Below are positions 50,960-59,611 of a stretch of 64,000 bases of DNA, piece after piece. The first letter of the stretch is position 1; the number at the start of each line of letters is the position of its first letter. The position numbers and the translations under genes are program-made. Origin of the DNA: Clostridium estertheticum (GTDB taxonomy: Bacteria; Bacillota; Clostridia; Clostridiales; Clostridiaceae); NCBI RefSeq assembly GCF_026650985.1, contig NZ_CP086239.1, positions 5,048,501-5,112,500 on the forward strand, in the 5' to 3' direction. The notes below the pieces were generated by a model. That model was not told the DNA's origin and ran no database searches. It saw only the letters and a program-made list of their open reading frames with translations.

Positions 50960-51535
50960 ATGATAAAAAATATTTTTAAAATAAGTAAAGAAAACTTTAA
51001 GGAAATATATGAAAAAAATTTTAATTATGTTTATTCTTTTGTATTTTTAAGACTAGCAGCAAATAAAGAAGCTACTGAAGACATAGTTCAAGAGATATTT
51101 ATCAGTGCTATGAAAGGACTTATAAACTACAAAGCTACAAGTTCATATAAAACTTGGCTTTGTGGAATAGCAAAAAATAAAATAATGAATTATTATAGGG
51201 ATAATATTAGGAAAGAGGGGCCTAATTATGTTGAAGAACTGAATTATCTAGTAGATAACCAAGATGTTGAATTTATGGTTATCAATTTGGAAACTAGAAA
51301 GGTGATTTTAGAAACCTTAAATAAATTAAAGCCTATTTATAAGTATGTTCTTATTCTGAAATATATAGATGACTATAGTGTAAAAGATATTTCAAAATAC
51401 TTATGTAAAACTCCAAAATCTATTGATGGCATATTACAAAGAGCAAAAATCAGTTTTAAAAAAGAATATAACAAGATAGCGGGAGATGAATATAACAAGA
51501 TAGAAGGAGATGAATTATATGATAAAAGAGGGTGA
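50960..51535 (+). CDS. ECF-type RNA polymerase sigma factor
   Basis: A 191-residue sigma-70-family protein with region 2 (TEDIVQEIFISAMKGLINYK...SYKTWLCGIAKNKIMNYYRDN) and region 4 (LKPIYKYVLILKYIDDYSVKDISKYLCKTPKSIDGILQRAKISFKK). It lacks regions 1 and 3, as ECF factors do. A 24-bp tandem duplication (51464-51487 and 51488-51511) at its 3' end adds a repeated YNKI-GDE to the C-terminus. The second copy holds the AAGGAG used by the next gene, which overlaps it. Start ATG 50960 lies after AGGTGG. The regulon is unknown. Confidence 0.9.
   Translation: MIKNIFKISKENFKEIYEKNFNYVYSFVFLRLAANKEATEDIVQEIFISAMKGLINYKATSSYKTWLCGIAKNKIMNYYRDNIRKEGPNYVEELNYLVDNQDVEFMVINLETRKVILETLNKLKPIYKYVLILKYIDDYSVKDISKYLCKTPKSIDGILQRAKISFKKEYNKIAGDEYNKIEGDELYDKRG
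51464..51511 (+). repeat. 24-bp tandem duplication at the sigma-factor 3' end
   Basis: GAATATAACAAGATAG followed by CGGGAGAT or AAGGAGAT occurs twice in tandem, differing at two positions. It is in frame with the sigma gene; the second copy has become AAGGAG, a good ribosome-binding site for the gene at 51519. Confidence 0.9.
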
Positions 51536-51758
51536 GATTTTTAAAAAAATGTTTAAATCGATAGATGTAGAAATTGATCCACCGGAGGGAACAAAAGAAA
51601 GAATATACCAAAAACTTTCTTATAATTCAAATCAAGGCAGCTTTTGTTATTCGTATCGTCTTTCTATGATTCCTGAAAAAATTTTTAAATTAGCGATTCA
51701 ATTATGGATTTTGTTATATATATATATGACTATTTTCACTCCAATCATCACATCTTAA
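51519..51758 (+). CDS. Small single-span membrane protein, candidate anti-sigma factor
   Basis: A 79-residue protein overlapping the sigma gene. The cytoplasmic-looking first 55 residues (EIFKKMFKSIDVEIDPPEGTKERIYQKL) are followed by one hydrophobic span near residues 57-76 and a few outer residues. Position, overlap and topology fit a minimal anti-sigma factor that holds the ECF factor at the membrane. It lacks the zinc-binding ZAS motif (H-x3-C-x2-C), so this role is inferred. ATG 51519 lies nine bases after AAGGAG; ATG 51510 is too close to it. Confidence 0.65.
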   Translation: MIKEGEIFKKMFKSIDVEIDPPEGTKERIYQKLSYNSNQGSFCYSYRLSMIPEKIFKLAIQLWILLYIYMTIFTPIITS

Positions 51759-51779
51759 CTATACAAGGGGGTTAAATTA

Positions 51780-52319
51780 ATGAAGATTTTAAAAAATATT
51801 ATCAAAGACTGGCTATTACCGATAATTGTAGCAATAATTTTGGTGGTTTTAATAAATAACCTACTATTTTTCCAAGTTAAGGTTCCATCGGGATCAATGT
51901 ATCCAACTATAAAGGTTGGAGATAGAATTCTTGTTACAAAAGTTTATAATAAAGCGAAATTAAAAAGTGGAGATATAATAGTTTTCAAATCTGATGAACT
52001 AAAAGAGGTATTAATAAAGAGATTAATAGGACTTCCAGGGGATGAGGTTGTTGTAAAAGATAAAGGGCGTGTGTTTATAAATGGAACTGAAATCGCTCAG
52101 CCATATGTAGTAAATAAAGAAGATTTAGATATAAAATTTAAAGTTCCAGAAAATAAATACTTATTTTTCGGTGATAATAGAGCAGATTCATTGGATGCTA
52201 GAAAATGGGAAAATCCTTATATAGATGGTAAAGATATAAAAGGAAAAGCACAGTTTATTACATACCCATTTAAAAGATTTGGGAAATTTGTAATAGGTAA
52301 TGATGCTCTTAATCATTAA
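51780..52319 (+). CDS. lepB: Signal peptidase I
   Basis: A 179-residue type I signal peptidase: an N-terminal anchor (WLLPIIVAIILVVLINNLLF), box B VPSGSMYPTI with the nucleophilic Ser near residue 38, box D LIKRLIGLPGDEV with the general-base Lys near 76, and box E FFGDNRADSLDARKW. It cleaves signal peptides on the outer face of the membrane. It follows the sigma and small membrane genes by 21 bases, so all three may form one operon, which is unusual for a housekeeping peptidase. Confidence 0.94.
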   Translation: MKILKNIIKDWLLPIIVAIILVVLINNLLFFQVKVPSGSMYPTIKVGDRILVTKVYNKAKLKSGDIIVFKSDELKEVLIKRLIGLPGDEVVVKDKGRVFINGTEIAQPYVVNKEDLDIKFKVPENKYLFFGDNRADSLDARKWENPYIDGKDIKGKAQFITYPFKRFGKFVIGNDALNH

Positions 52320-52452
52320 AAGTACTGTAATATTGATATTTTTTATTTTCTTTATATCGACAATAGCTATGTAAATAGGTCTTCTGAGAAAAAGAAACTG
52401 GAATATATTAAATATTATGTTGAGGTTATGTAATAAAATGTTAAAAACATGA

Positions 52453-52481
52453 TTGACAATTTTGAAAAATCAGATTATAAT
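52453..52481 (+). promoter_or_regulatory. Sigma-A promoter of proS
   Basis: A perfect TTGACA (52453-52458), 17-bp spacer and TATAAT (52476-52481). Confidence 0.85.
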
Positions 52482-52504
52482 CATAATTAAATTTAATAAT
52501 GAAT

Positions 52505-52695
52505 AAAACAATGATAAAGAATAGTAGAAATTAAACTAAAGAGAGAAAGTTCTCGGCTGAAATACTTTCAATTATTTCGAACCTGCTTTTGAGTTTTAAT
52601 TAACTTTACAGTGTAAGCTGTTTTAGATTTAAGAATAAATTTAGGTGGTACCGCGATATTACTCGCCCTAATATAGGGAGAGTTTATTTTTTTTG
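52505..52695 (+). ncRNA. T-box leader, proline specifier
   Basis: T-box bulge TTAGGTGGTACCGCG at 52641-52655. Specifier GAA-CCT-GC with proline codon CCT at 52582-52584. Terminator ACTC-GCCCTA with TAGGG-AGAGT at 52661-52685, then a T-run. Uncharged tRNA-Pro should permit proS transcription. Confidence 0.92.
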
Positions 52696-52716
52696 AGTAA
52701 AAAGGAGTGATATATA

Positions 52717-54417
52717 ATGAAAATGTCAAATATGCTTTTAAATACCATGAAGGAAGTTCCGGCTGAGACTGAAACTCCGAGTCATATACTTATGATAAGG
52801 GCAGGTTTAATGAGAAGATTAGCTTCTGGAATTTATAATTATATGCCTCTTGGACTTAAGGTTCTAAAGAAAATTGAGAATATAATTAGAGAAGAAATGA
52901 ATGACGCTGGTGCTCAGGAATTTTTAGCATCTGCCTTGCTTCCATCAGAATTATGGAAAGAGTCTGGGCGATGGCAGGTATTTGGTCCTGAAATGTTTAA
53001 GCTTAAGGATAGAAATGAAAGAGAATTTTGTTTGGGACCTACGCATGAAGAAGTGATTACGGACATAGTGAGGAATGAAATAAGATCTTATAAACAACTT
53101 CCGTTGATTTTATATCAAATACAAACAAAATATCGGGATGAAAGAAGACCGAGATATGGAGTTATAAGATCAAGAGAATTTATAATGAAAGATGCTTATA
53201 GTTTTGACAGAAGTAATGAAGGACTTGATATCTCTTATAATAAAATGTATGAGGCGTATACCAAAATATTTCAAAGGTGTTTTATTGATTGTAAACCTGC
53301 AGAAGCAGATTCTGGTGCTATGGGAGGTCATGGCTCAGCTGAATTTATGGTGAAATCAGAAATTGGGGAAGATCAGGTTGTATTTTGTTCTAAATGTACT
53401 TATGCAGCAAATATTGAAAAAGCATCTATAATGGCCGATAGAAATCCAAAAGAAGATAAAATGGAATTGTTAAAAATTAAAACACCCGATGCGAGAACTA
53501 TAAAGGAAGTAGGGGCATTTTTAAATGTTACTTCAGAAAAAATTGCGAAAACACTTATATATATAGCGGACGGAAAAACTGTTGTAGTCGTAATAAGAGG
53601 GGATAGAGAAGTAAATGAAACCAAGATTGTAAATGCAATTGGTGGAGTCTTAAAATTTGAAATGGCACCTGTTGAAATAGTTAGAGATATCACTTGCGCA
53701 GAAGTAGGATTTGCGGGACCTATTGGCATAAAGTGTGAGTTTATTTTAGTGGACAATGAAATCTTAGAAATGTTTAATTTTATTGTGGGCGCTAATGATA
53801 CTGGATATCATTATAAAAATGTGAATTATGGAAGAGATTTTACGGGAAGTGTAGGTGACTTTAGAAATGTAGAAAAGGGCGATAAATGTCCAAAGTGTGG
53901 AGAAGACTTGACTATAGCTAAGGGAATAGAGGTAGGCCATATATTTAAGCTAGGAACTAAATATTCGGAGTCTATGGGAGCGTTTTTTGTAGACGAAGAT
54001 GGTGGGAGTAAGCCCTTAATAATGGGATGTTATGGAATAGGCGTAAATAGAACTATGGCATCAATAATAGAGCAACATCATGATGAAAATGGAATTATAT
54101 GGCCGCTATCAATAGCACCGTATGGAGTAGTTATTATAGCTGCGGTTATTAAAAATGATGAGCAGGTTAAGCTTGCAGAGGATATATATACTAAACTAAT
54201 ATCTATGGGAATAGAAGTACTGCTAGATGATAGAAATGAAAGAACGGGTATTAAATTTAAAGAGGCTGATTTAATAGGGATTCCAATAAGAATAACCATT
54301 GGTAAAAAGATGGCAGAAGGTAAAGTTGAGTTTAAAATAAGAGGTAGTGTAGAGGTAGAGGACGTTGATATTAATTTAATCGTTGACAGGGTAGAAAAGG
54401 AATATACGAGAATTTAG
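52717..54417 (+). CDS. proS: Prolyl-tRNA synthetase, bacterial type
   Basis: A 566-residue class II synthetase of the long bacterial type: motif 1 region [16 protein letters not shown], motif 2 [27 protein letters not shown] and motif 3 [14 protein letters not shown] YbaK-like editing domain, inserted between motifs 2 and 3 (near residues 230-390), removes mischarged Ala. The C-terminal anticodon-binding domain includes [22 protein letters not shown]. It charges tRNA-Pro and is controlled by the T-box leader. Confidence 0.97.
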   Translation: MKMSNMLLNTMKEVPAETETPSHILMIRAGLMRRLASGIYNYMPLGLKVLKKIENIIREEMNDAGAQEFLASALLPSELWKESGRWQVFGPEMFKLKDRNEREFCLGPTHEEVITDIVRNEIRSYKQLPLILYQIQTKYRDERRPRYGVIRSREFIMKDAYSFDRSNEGLDISYNKMYEAYTKIFQRCFIDCKPAEADSGAMGGHGSAEFMVKSEIGEDQVVFCSKCTYAANIEKASIMADRNPKEDKMELLKIKTPDARTIKEVGAFLNVTSEKIAKTLIYIADGKTVVVVIRGDREVNETKIVNAIGGVLKFEMAPVEIVRDITCAEVGFAGPIGIKCEFILVDNEILEMFNFIVGANDTGYHYKNVNYGRDFTGSVGDFRNVEKGDKCPKCGEDLTIAKGIEVGHIFKLGTKYSESMGAFFVDEDGGSKPLIMGCYGIGVNRTMASIIEQHHDENGIIWPLSIAPYGVVIIAAVIKNDEQVKLAEDIYTKLISMGIEVLLDDRNERTGIKFKEADLIGIPIRITIGKKMAEGKVEFKIRGSVEVEDVDINLIVDRVEKEYTRI

Positions 54418-54438
54418 AATAATGCAGTTATAACTAAG

Positions 54439-54485
54439 CTAAAATAAAAGGTGCTAAAAGTAGCTCGTTTTGTTTTAGATTTTTA
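54439..54485 (+). terminator. Probable terminator of proS
   Basis: CTAAAATAAAAGGTGCT folds against AGCTCGTTTTGTTTTAG with small mismatches, followed by TTTTT. Confidence 0.6.
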
Positions 54486-54583
54486 TTCACAGGTAGAAAC
54501 ATTATGAATAATATAATTAAATAATTCATTTTTATTATATAGGAGACAGCTTGTGCGTTTAATTTAGGATGACATAAATTAAG

Positions 54584-54813
54584 AACTTTCTCCGGAAATG
54601 ATTCAAAATAAGAAGTGCAAAAACATTGAAATCACATTTAGTAATTCTTCTTTTGACAATATAAAATTCTCGTGAGCCTGACTTAAAGGAAGGCTAGCGA
54701 ACCGGCGTAAGCCGAATGTGAGCGCTAGACAAATTTATATTGGCAAAAGATTAGAATTATTTAATGTGATTTCACGTTTCAAGCTCTTATTTGAATCAAT
54801 GCAGGAGAAAGTT
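54584..54813. repeat. Family B palindromic intergenic element, copy B2
   Basis: The outer stem AACTTTCTCC (54584-54593) pairs with GGAGAAAGTT (54804-54813). Interior arms AACATTGAAATCACATT and AATGTGATTTCACGTT and a GC-rich centre (54672-54727) with AGCCTG, GGCTAGCGAACC and GCCGAATGTGAGCGCT follow. It matches B1 in reverse orientation and lies between the convergent proS and DUF6873-like genes. Confidence 0.85.
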
Positions 54814-54837
54814 TATATGGAAACACTCTTATTTTTA

Positions 54838-55533
54838 CTAGATTCTAAAAATACTACCACGATCAACGAGCTTGCCATCTCTTAAAAACACAGGTTCTAC
54901 CTTGTGTTTATTTAAAAAAGCCAATACCTCTTTTCCATATAAATAATAATCTAAGTGGCCATAAAAAGCTAAAACATTATCTTCGATAAGACCTGTTGCA
55001 CCACCGATAAAACCGTAATTAAGCCCTGGAAGAAGAATATCACCAGGAGGAATTAATAATACATCTATCTTTTCAAGGTTTAGAACTTTGGCAATAGTAA
55101 CATCACTAGTTATAACTGCATGATCATTTACAATACAAGTAGAACATTTTGTATAACCTTGTTTTACATTTACTAATTTTTTATCTTTTGTAATCAATAA
55201 AAGATTCTCATCGGTATAATTAATAAAATGAACAAAAAGATTACGTATGCTTAATGAATTTAGGCAAATATTATAAGGGTAATTCATTTTTAAAGCAGAT
55301 TTTGATTTATAAACTTTGTAATTTTGTAAAACTAGGTTTTGTATAAAGTCACTATTCATATCTTTATGTACTACAATATTATTTCCACAAATGTGTAAAA
55401 GCATATCGGGGTGACCACATACAGCATCATATAAAAGATTACTCGGAGGGCAAATAAGTAAGTTATACCCTTTAGAAATTAAACATTTTTTTTCATCATT
55501 ATGAATTCTAAAATCTACAATAACGTTTTTCAT
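54838..55533 (-). CDS. DUF6873-like (GME-fold) protein
   Basis: A soluble 231-residue protein resembling the DUF6873 group, thought to have the propeller-like fold of guanidino-group-modifying enzymes. Visible features are DYLLICPPSNLLYDAVCGHPDMLLH-like spacing (near 25-50), QGYTKCSTCIVNDHAVITSD (near 125-145) and LLIPPGDILLPGLNYGFIGGATGLI (near 159-183). I cannot identify a full catalytic Cys-His-Asp set with confidence, so no activity is claimed. Its start is preceded by AGGAG. It is divergent from the YtxC-like gene. Confidence 0.65.
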   Translation of the reverse strand: MKNVIVDFRIHNDEKKCLISKGYNLLICPPSNLLYDAVCGHPDMLLHICGNNIVVHKDMNSDFIQNLVLQNYKVYKSKSALKMNYPYNICLNSLSIRNLFVHFINYTDENLLLITKDKKLVNVKQGYTKCSTCIVNDHAVITSDVTIAKVLNLEKIDVLLIPPGDILLPGLNYGFIGGATGLIEDNVLAFYGHLDYYLYGKEVLAFLNKHKVEPVFLRDGKLVDRGSIFRI

Positions 55534-55682
55534 TTTGAACTCCTATTTAATATATATTTTATTATATTTATTTTATAACATAAAGTTATTGCGAATTGCA
55601 ATATGTCGATAATTGTTTAATTTATTTTGCATATACATTAATATTACACACATACTACCGTAATAAGAAGGGAGTGTGCGAA

Positions 55683-56582
55683 ATGCTTTTATTAACCGTT
55701 GTATATAATAGGAGTATGGAATACATTATTGACGAGATAAATGAAATAAAAAAATGTTTTGAATATAAAAAAACAATTTTAGGTATATCTGAAAGCATAG
55801 TAGAAGATATGCACTTTATTAAGTTCTTTTGTAGTGATGACAATATAAGTGATAGCAGTATCAAAGCCTTTAATTTGAATATTGCAAATATGTTATATAA
55901 AATAGTAACAATCGAATTTTGTAAAAAAGGAATAAATGATTTCCTTACTGAAACATATTTCTTTCTACAATATGATGAAATAAAACAAATTAAACCTAGG
56001 ATACAAAAAGCATTATTTAATGAGGGGGAAATATCTGGTTCTAATATGGTATATTGTATAAATAGAAAAAATGTTATTATTGATAAAATAACAAAATGTA
56101 TAGAGGAAAATAATGAAATTAATATAAGTGGGTTTTTAACATTCAGGTCAAAGGAGCTAAATGCAGATCTAGAGAGTATAGTTGATAAAGTTGTAGAAGA
56201 GTATATGGTAGAAAAAGAATATAATGAGTTTATAAAACTTCTTAAATACTTCGTTGATATTCAGGAGAGCAAGGTAGATGAAGTTAATATTCTAATTGAA
56301 AAAGATGGCAATTATTATTTAAGAGATAAAGAAGGTAATAATTTAGTAGAAAGTATGATGGGTGAGTTACCAGATGTTAGATTTGATTCAATAGAAAACC
56401 AAGAAGAACTTATAATTAGCACCATGATATCTAGTGCTCCTAAAAAAGTGATTATACACTGCGTCCAGCATTGTAAAAATAAGGAGTTAATTGAAACGAT
56501 AAGCAAGGTTTTTACAGACAAAGTTTATTATTGTGATACGTGTTTTGAATGTGAGAAGATTAAAAATGGAATATTAGTGTGA
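55683..56582 (+). CDS. YtxC-like putative sporulation protein
   Basis: A 299-residue soluble protein matching the YtxC-type family often found just upstream of infC or thrS in Bacillota: MLLLTVVYNRSMEYII, KPRIQKALFNEGEISGSNMVYCINRKNVI, INISGFLTFRSKELN and a C-terminal half ending VYYCDTCFECEKIKNGILV. Its link to sporulation comes from its distribution and nomenclature; no biochemical role is known. ATG 55683 follows AGAAGGGAGTGTGCG; an upstream in-frame ATG lacks a ribosome-binding site. Confidence 0.8.
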   Translation: MLLLTVVYNRSMEYIIDEINEIKKCFEYKKTILGISESIVEDMHFIKFFCSDDNISDSSIKAFNLNIANMLYKIVTIEFCKKGINDFLTETYFFLQYDEIKQIKPRIQKALFNEGEISGSNMVYCINRKNVIIDKITKCIEENNEINISGFLTFRSKELNADLESIVDKVVEEYMVEKEYNEFIKLLKYFVDIQESKVDEVNILIEKDGNYYLRDKEGNNLVESMMGELPDVRFDSIENQEELIISTMISSAPKKVIIHCVQHCKNKELIETISKVFTDKVYYCDTCFECEKIKNGILV

Positions 56583-56652
56583 GGTAATTATATGGTAGTA
56601 AAAGGTTATATATGAGTGAAACAAATAAACGATATTTGTCAAATATATAAAG

Positions 56653-56747
56653 AAACAATATTATACAAATTATAATTAACAATTAAACAATATCATATAT
56701 AATTAAAAATTAAACAATATTATAATTGACATTTAAACAATATTATA
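56653..56747 (+). repeat. Four direct repeats of AAACAATATTATA in the infC promoter region
   Basis: Copies lie at 56653-56665, 56685-56697 (one mismatch), 56712-56724 and 56735-56747; start-to-start distances are 32, 27 and 23. The second and fourth sit in the spacers of promoter-like pairs. Confidence 0.8.
56676..56703 (+). promoter_or_regulatory. Upstream promoter-like copy for infC
   Basis: TTAACA (56676-56681), a 16-bp spacer and TATAAT (56698-56703). Confidence 0.5.
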
Positions 56748-56754
56748 ATATAAT
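56726..56754 (+). promoter_or_regulatory. Main sigma-A promoter of infC-rpmI-rplT
   Basis: A perfect TTGACA (56726-56731), 17-bp spacer and TATAAT (56749-56754). Confidence 0.85.
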
Positions 56755-56824
56755 ATAAATTGTTGTGAATGAAATATAAAAAATATTTTGAAATGATATT
56801 TTATATAATAGAATTATTTTAACA

Positions 56825-56922
56825 AGAAGAAACAGCCGTTTCTCACCTTACAGCAAAGCTAGTTAGGTTGATTAGTAATTTAAATTGTTACTATTAAGGA
56901 CGGCATTTATGCCGTCCTTTTT
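56825..56922 (+). ncRNA. L20-type autoregulatory leader of infC-rpmI-rplT
   Basis: A structured leader precedes infC and ends in a perfect terminator, AAGGACGGCAT (56896-56906) with ATGCCGTCCTT (56909-56919), then TTTT. AAGAAACAGCCGTTTCT near its start forms a second hairpin. In Firmicutes, excess ribosomal protein L20 binds such leaders and promotes premature termination. The identification rests on position, terminator and layout rather than on matching every conserved base. Confidence 0.65.
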
Positions 56923-56974
56923 ATTATTGAATAATATAAAAAATTTAAGCAAGTACACCTAGGAGGTGAAAATT

Positions 56975-57493
56975 ATTAGTAAAAACAAAAATTTTATGAT
57001 GAATGAAGAAATAAGAGATAAAGAAATAAGAGTTATTGCAGCAGATGGTTCAGCACTTGGCATTTTAGATACTAAAGATGCAATAAAGCTTGCAGAAGAT
57101 AGTGATTTAGACCTTGTTATGATGTCGCCAACTGCAAAACCACCAGTATGTAGAATAATGGATATTGGTAAATTTGAATATGAAAAACAAAAGAAAGAAA
57201 AAGAAGCTAAAAAGAAACAAAAGGTTGTAACTCTTAAAGAAATACGTTTGAGTGCAACAATACAAGACCATGATATTTCTATTAAGGCTAGCAATGCTAA
57301 AAAGTTCTTATTAGATGAAGACAAAGTAAAGATAACTGTAAGATTTAGAGGAAGAGAAATTGAAAATTCAAAAGCGGGGCATAAGATATTAAGATCTTTT
57401 GTAGAAAAAATCGGTGATGTTTATATTGTTGAAAAACCAGCGAGACAAGAGGGAAGAAATATGATAATGATTTTAGCTCCCAAAAAAGCATAA
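56975..57493 (+). CDS. infC: Translation initiation factor IF-3
   Basis: IF-3 of about 172 residues: N-domain [40 protein letters not shown], linker [21 protein letters not shown] and C-domain [18 protein letters not shown]-3 binds the 30S subunit, blocks premature 50S joining and rejects non-standard start codons. The natural start appears to be ATT 56975 (then AGT AAA, as in other infC genes beginning ATT-Ser-Lys), eight bases after AGGAGG. The GTG at 56966 is part of the ribosome-binding site. Such an AUU start allows IF-3 to repress its own translation. Confidence 0.95.
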   Translation: MSKNKNFMMNEEIRDKEIRVIAADGSALGILDTKDAIKLAEDSDLDLVMMSPTAKPPVCRIMDIGKFEYEKQKKEKEAKKKQKVVTLKEIRLSATIQDHDISIKASNAKKFLLDEDKVKITVRFRGREIENSKAGHKILRSFVEKIGDVYIVEKPARQEGRNMIMILAPKKA

Positions 57494-57512
57494 CCGAGAG
57501 GAGGAATTTTAC

Positions 57513-57710
57513 ATGCCTAAAATGAAAACACATAGAGGCGCAGCAAAAAGATTTAAGAAGACAGGGTCAGGAAAATTAAAAAGAGCAAAGGCTTTTACAA
57601 GTCATATATTAACAAAAAAGAGCCCTAAAAGAAAAAGAAATCTTAGAAAAACAGCATATGTTTCAACAACTCAAATAAAAAACATGAGAAAATTATTACC
57701 ATACTTATAA
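57513..57710 (+). CDS. rpmI: Ribosomal protein bL35
   Basis: A highly basic 65-residue protein with the L35 pattern [20 protein letters not shown] and [10 protein letters not shown]. It is part of the 50S subunit. It lies 20 bases after infC behind GAGAGGAGG, in the standard infC-rpmI-rplT order. Confidence 0.97.
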   Translation: MPKMKTHRGAAKRFKKTGSGKLKRAKAFTSHILTKKSPKRKRNLRKTAYVSTTQIKNMRKLLPYL

Positions 57711-57736
57711 AAAATGGTGATTAGGAGGTATATTAA

Positions 57737-58096
57737 ATGGCAAGAATTAAACGAGCAGTTAACTCTCGTAAAAACCATAAGAAAGTATTAAAACTCGCAA
57801 AAGGCTACTACGGTGGAAGAAGTAAGTTATTTAAAACAGCAAATGAAGCGGTAATGAGAGGTTTAAGAAACGGATATATAGGTAGAAAGAGAAAGAAAAG
57901 AGATTTTAGAACACTTTGGATAGCTAGAATAAATGCTGCTACAAGATTAAGCGATCTTTCATATTCAAGATTTATGAATGGTATGAAACTTGCAGGCATA
58001 GATATTAACAGAAAAATGCTTTCTGAAATTGCTATAAATGATCCAAAAGCTTTTGCTGAATTAGTAGAAGTTGCAAAAAAACAATTAAAACTTTAA
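57737..58096 (+). CDS. rplT: Ribosomal protein bL20
   Basis: A 119-residue basic protein with [26 protein letters not shown] and the globular C-terminal domain ending [10 protein letters not shown]. It is needed for early 50S assembly, and in Bacillota it represses its own operon through the leader. It is the last gene before a clear terminator. Confidence 0.97.
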   Translation: MARIKRAVNSRKNHKKVLKLAKGYYGGRSKLFKTANEAVMRGLRNGYIGRKRKKRDFRTLWIARINAATRLSDLSYSRFMNGMKLAGIDINRKMLSEIAINDPKAFAELVEVAKKQLKL

Positions 58097-58110
58097 AATT
58101 ATTTATCTGA

Positions 58111-58138
58111 AAATGTAGCCTTATGGCTGCATTTTTTA
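58111..58138 (+). terminator. Terminator of infC-rpmI-rplT
   Basis: AAATGTAGCC (58111-58120) pairs with GGCTGCATTT (58125-58134), followed by a T-run. Confidence 0.88.
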
Positions 58139-58145
58139 TTGTATT

Positions 58146-58173
58146 TTGACAAAAATATGTTAAGTGCTATAAT
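58146..58173 (+). promoter_or_regulatory. Sigma-A promoter of ktrB
   Basis: TTGACA (58146-58151), a 16-bp spacer and TATAAT (58168-58173). Confidence 0.75.
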
Positions 58174-58235
58174 TAATGAAATGTGATTATAAGAAATACT
58201 ATTTTTGAATAATTAAAGGTGTAGAGGTGGCTAAT

Positions 58236-59600
58236 TTGGAATTAGATCTTAAAAATTTAAAAAATAAAAAAAAATATACTCCAGTTCAGATACTTTCATT
58301 AGGGTTTGCTATAGTAATACTTGTAGGTGCGATACTACTTAGCTTACCAATATCGTCTCAAAGTGGTGAAATTACACCGTTTATAGATTGTATATTCACT
58401 TCTACATCTGCTGTGTGTGTTACAGGTCTTGTAACTCTAGATACGGGAACATATTGGACTTATTTTGGGAAAACTGTAATAATGCTCTTAATAGAAACAG
58501 GTGGACTTGGATTTATGTCGGTTGCGACTTTAGTTTTTTTCTTTTTTGGAAGAAGAATAACACTAAAGGAAAGGCTAGTAATGCAAGAAGCTATGAATGT
58601 AAATTCATTACAGGGGTTAGTAAAAATGATCAAATATGTATTGATATTTACATTCTCAGTTGAAGGAGTAGGAGCAGTCTTATTTGCAACACAATTTATT
58701 CCTGAATTTGGAATTGTAAAAGGGATTTATTATAGTGTATTTCATGCGGTTTCTGCATTTTGCAATGCTGGGTTTGACTTGATGGGAAATTTTAAAAGTG
58801 TTACTGCTTATGCTAATAATTCCGTAGTAATACTTACAATTTCAGCATTAATTGCAGTAGGGGGATTAGGTTTTTATGTTTGGGTAGAAATTTATAATTC
58901 TAAGGGAAACAAAAGGTTATCACTCCATTCTAAAGTAGTTATTTATTCAACAATAGTACTAATTGTCTTCGGTGCAATTCTCATGTTCATTTTTGAAATG
59001 AATAATCCGGGCACTATGAAAGGAATGTCTTTGAAGGGTAAAATTTTATCTTCAATATTTGCATCAGTATCACCTAGAACAGCTGGTTTTAATTCTATTC
59101 CATTAGACAAGATGACTAGTGCAGGAAATTTTCTAACGATAATTTTAATGTTTATCGGTGGGTCTCCTGGTTCAACGGCTGGTGGAATAAAAACGACTAC
59201 TGCAATTGTCCTTTTTATGACTGTAGTGTCTGTAGTTCGTGGACGTGAAGATACTGAAATATTTAAGAAACGTATAAATAAAGATGTTGTGTACAAATCC
59301 TTAGTAATAACTGTTCTTGGCCTGGGAATTGTAATAGCAGTTACAATGGTATTATCAATTACGGAGCCATCCAATATTCCTTTTGAATATTTTTTATATG
59401 AGGCCACTTCAGCATTTGCTACAGTTGGATTAACACTTGGATTAACAACAAAACTAACAATAGTCGGGAAGATAATAATAACGCTTACCATGTATGCTGG
59501 GAGAGTGGGGCCGCTTACTATAATACTCGCATTAGCTAAAAGAAGAAGCGGTCAATCTGGAACTATAAAATATCCGGAAGGTAAAATTTTAATTGGATAG
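58236..59600 (+). CDS. ktrB: TrkH/KtrB-family potassium uptake channel subunit
   Basis: A protein of about 454 residues with four M1-P-M2 repeats. Selectivity-filter-like glycine segments appear after TSTSAVCVTGLVTLD, FHAVSAFCNAGFD, ASVSPRTAGFNS and TSAFATVGLTLGL. It forms the membrane pore for K+ (often with Na+) driven by the membrane potential. The cytoplasmic RCK partner KtrA follows at once, the usual pairing. TTG 58236 after AGAGGTGG is the likely start; GTG 58227 lies inside that site. No c-di-AMP (ydaO-type) riboswitch is visible in the short leader. Confidence 0.92.
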   Translation: MELDLKNLKNKKKYTPVQILSLGFAIVILVGAILLSLPISSQSGEITPFIDCIFTSTSAVCVTGLVTLDTGTYWTYFGKTVIMLLIETGGLGFMSVATLVFFFFGRRITLKERLVMQEAMNVNSLQGLVKMIKYVLIFTFSVEGVGAVLFATQFIPEFGIVKGIYYSVFHAVSAFCNAGFDLMGNFKSVTAYANNSVVILTISALIAVGGLGFYVWVEIYNSKGNKRLSLHSKVVIYSTIVLIVFGAILMFIFEMNNPGTMKGMSLKGKILSSIFASVSPRTAGFNSIPLDKMTSAGNFLTIILMFIGGSPGSTAGGIKTTTAIVLFMTVVSVVRGREDTEIFKKRINKDVVYKSLVITVLGLGIVIAVTMVLSITEPSNIPFEYFLYEATSAFATVGLTLGLTTKLTIVGKIIITLTMYAGRVGPLTIILALAKRRSGQSGTIKYPEGKILIG

Positions 59601-59611
59601 GGGTGGAAGTA

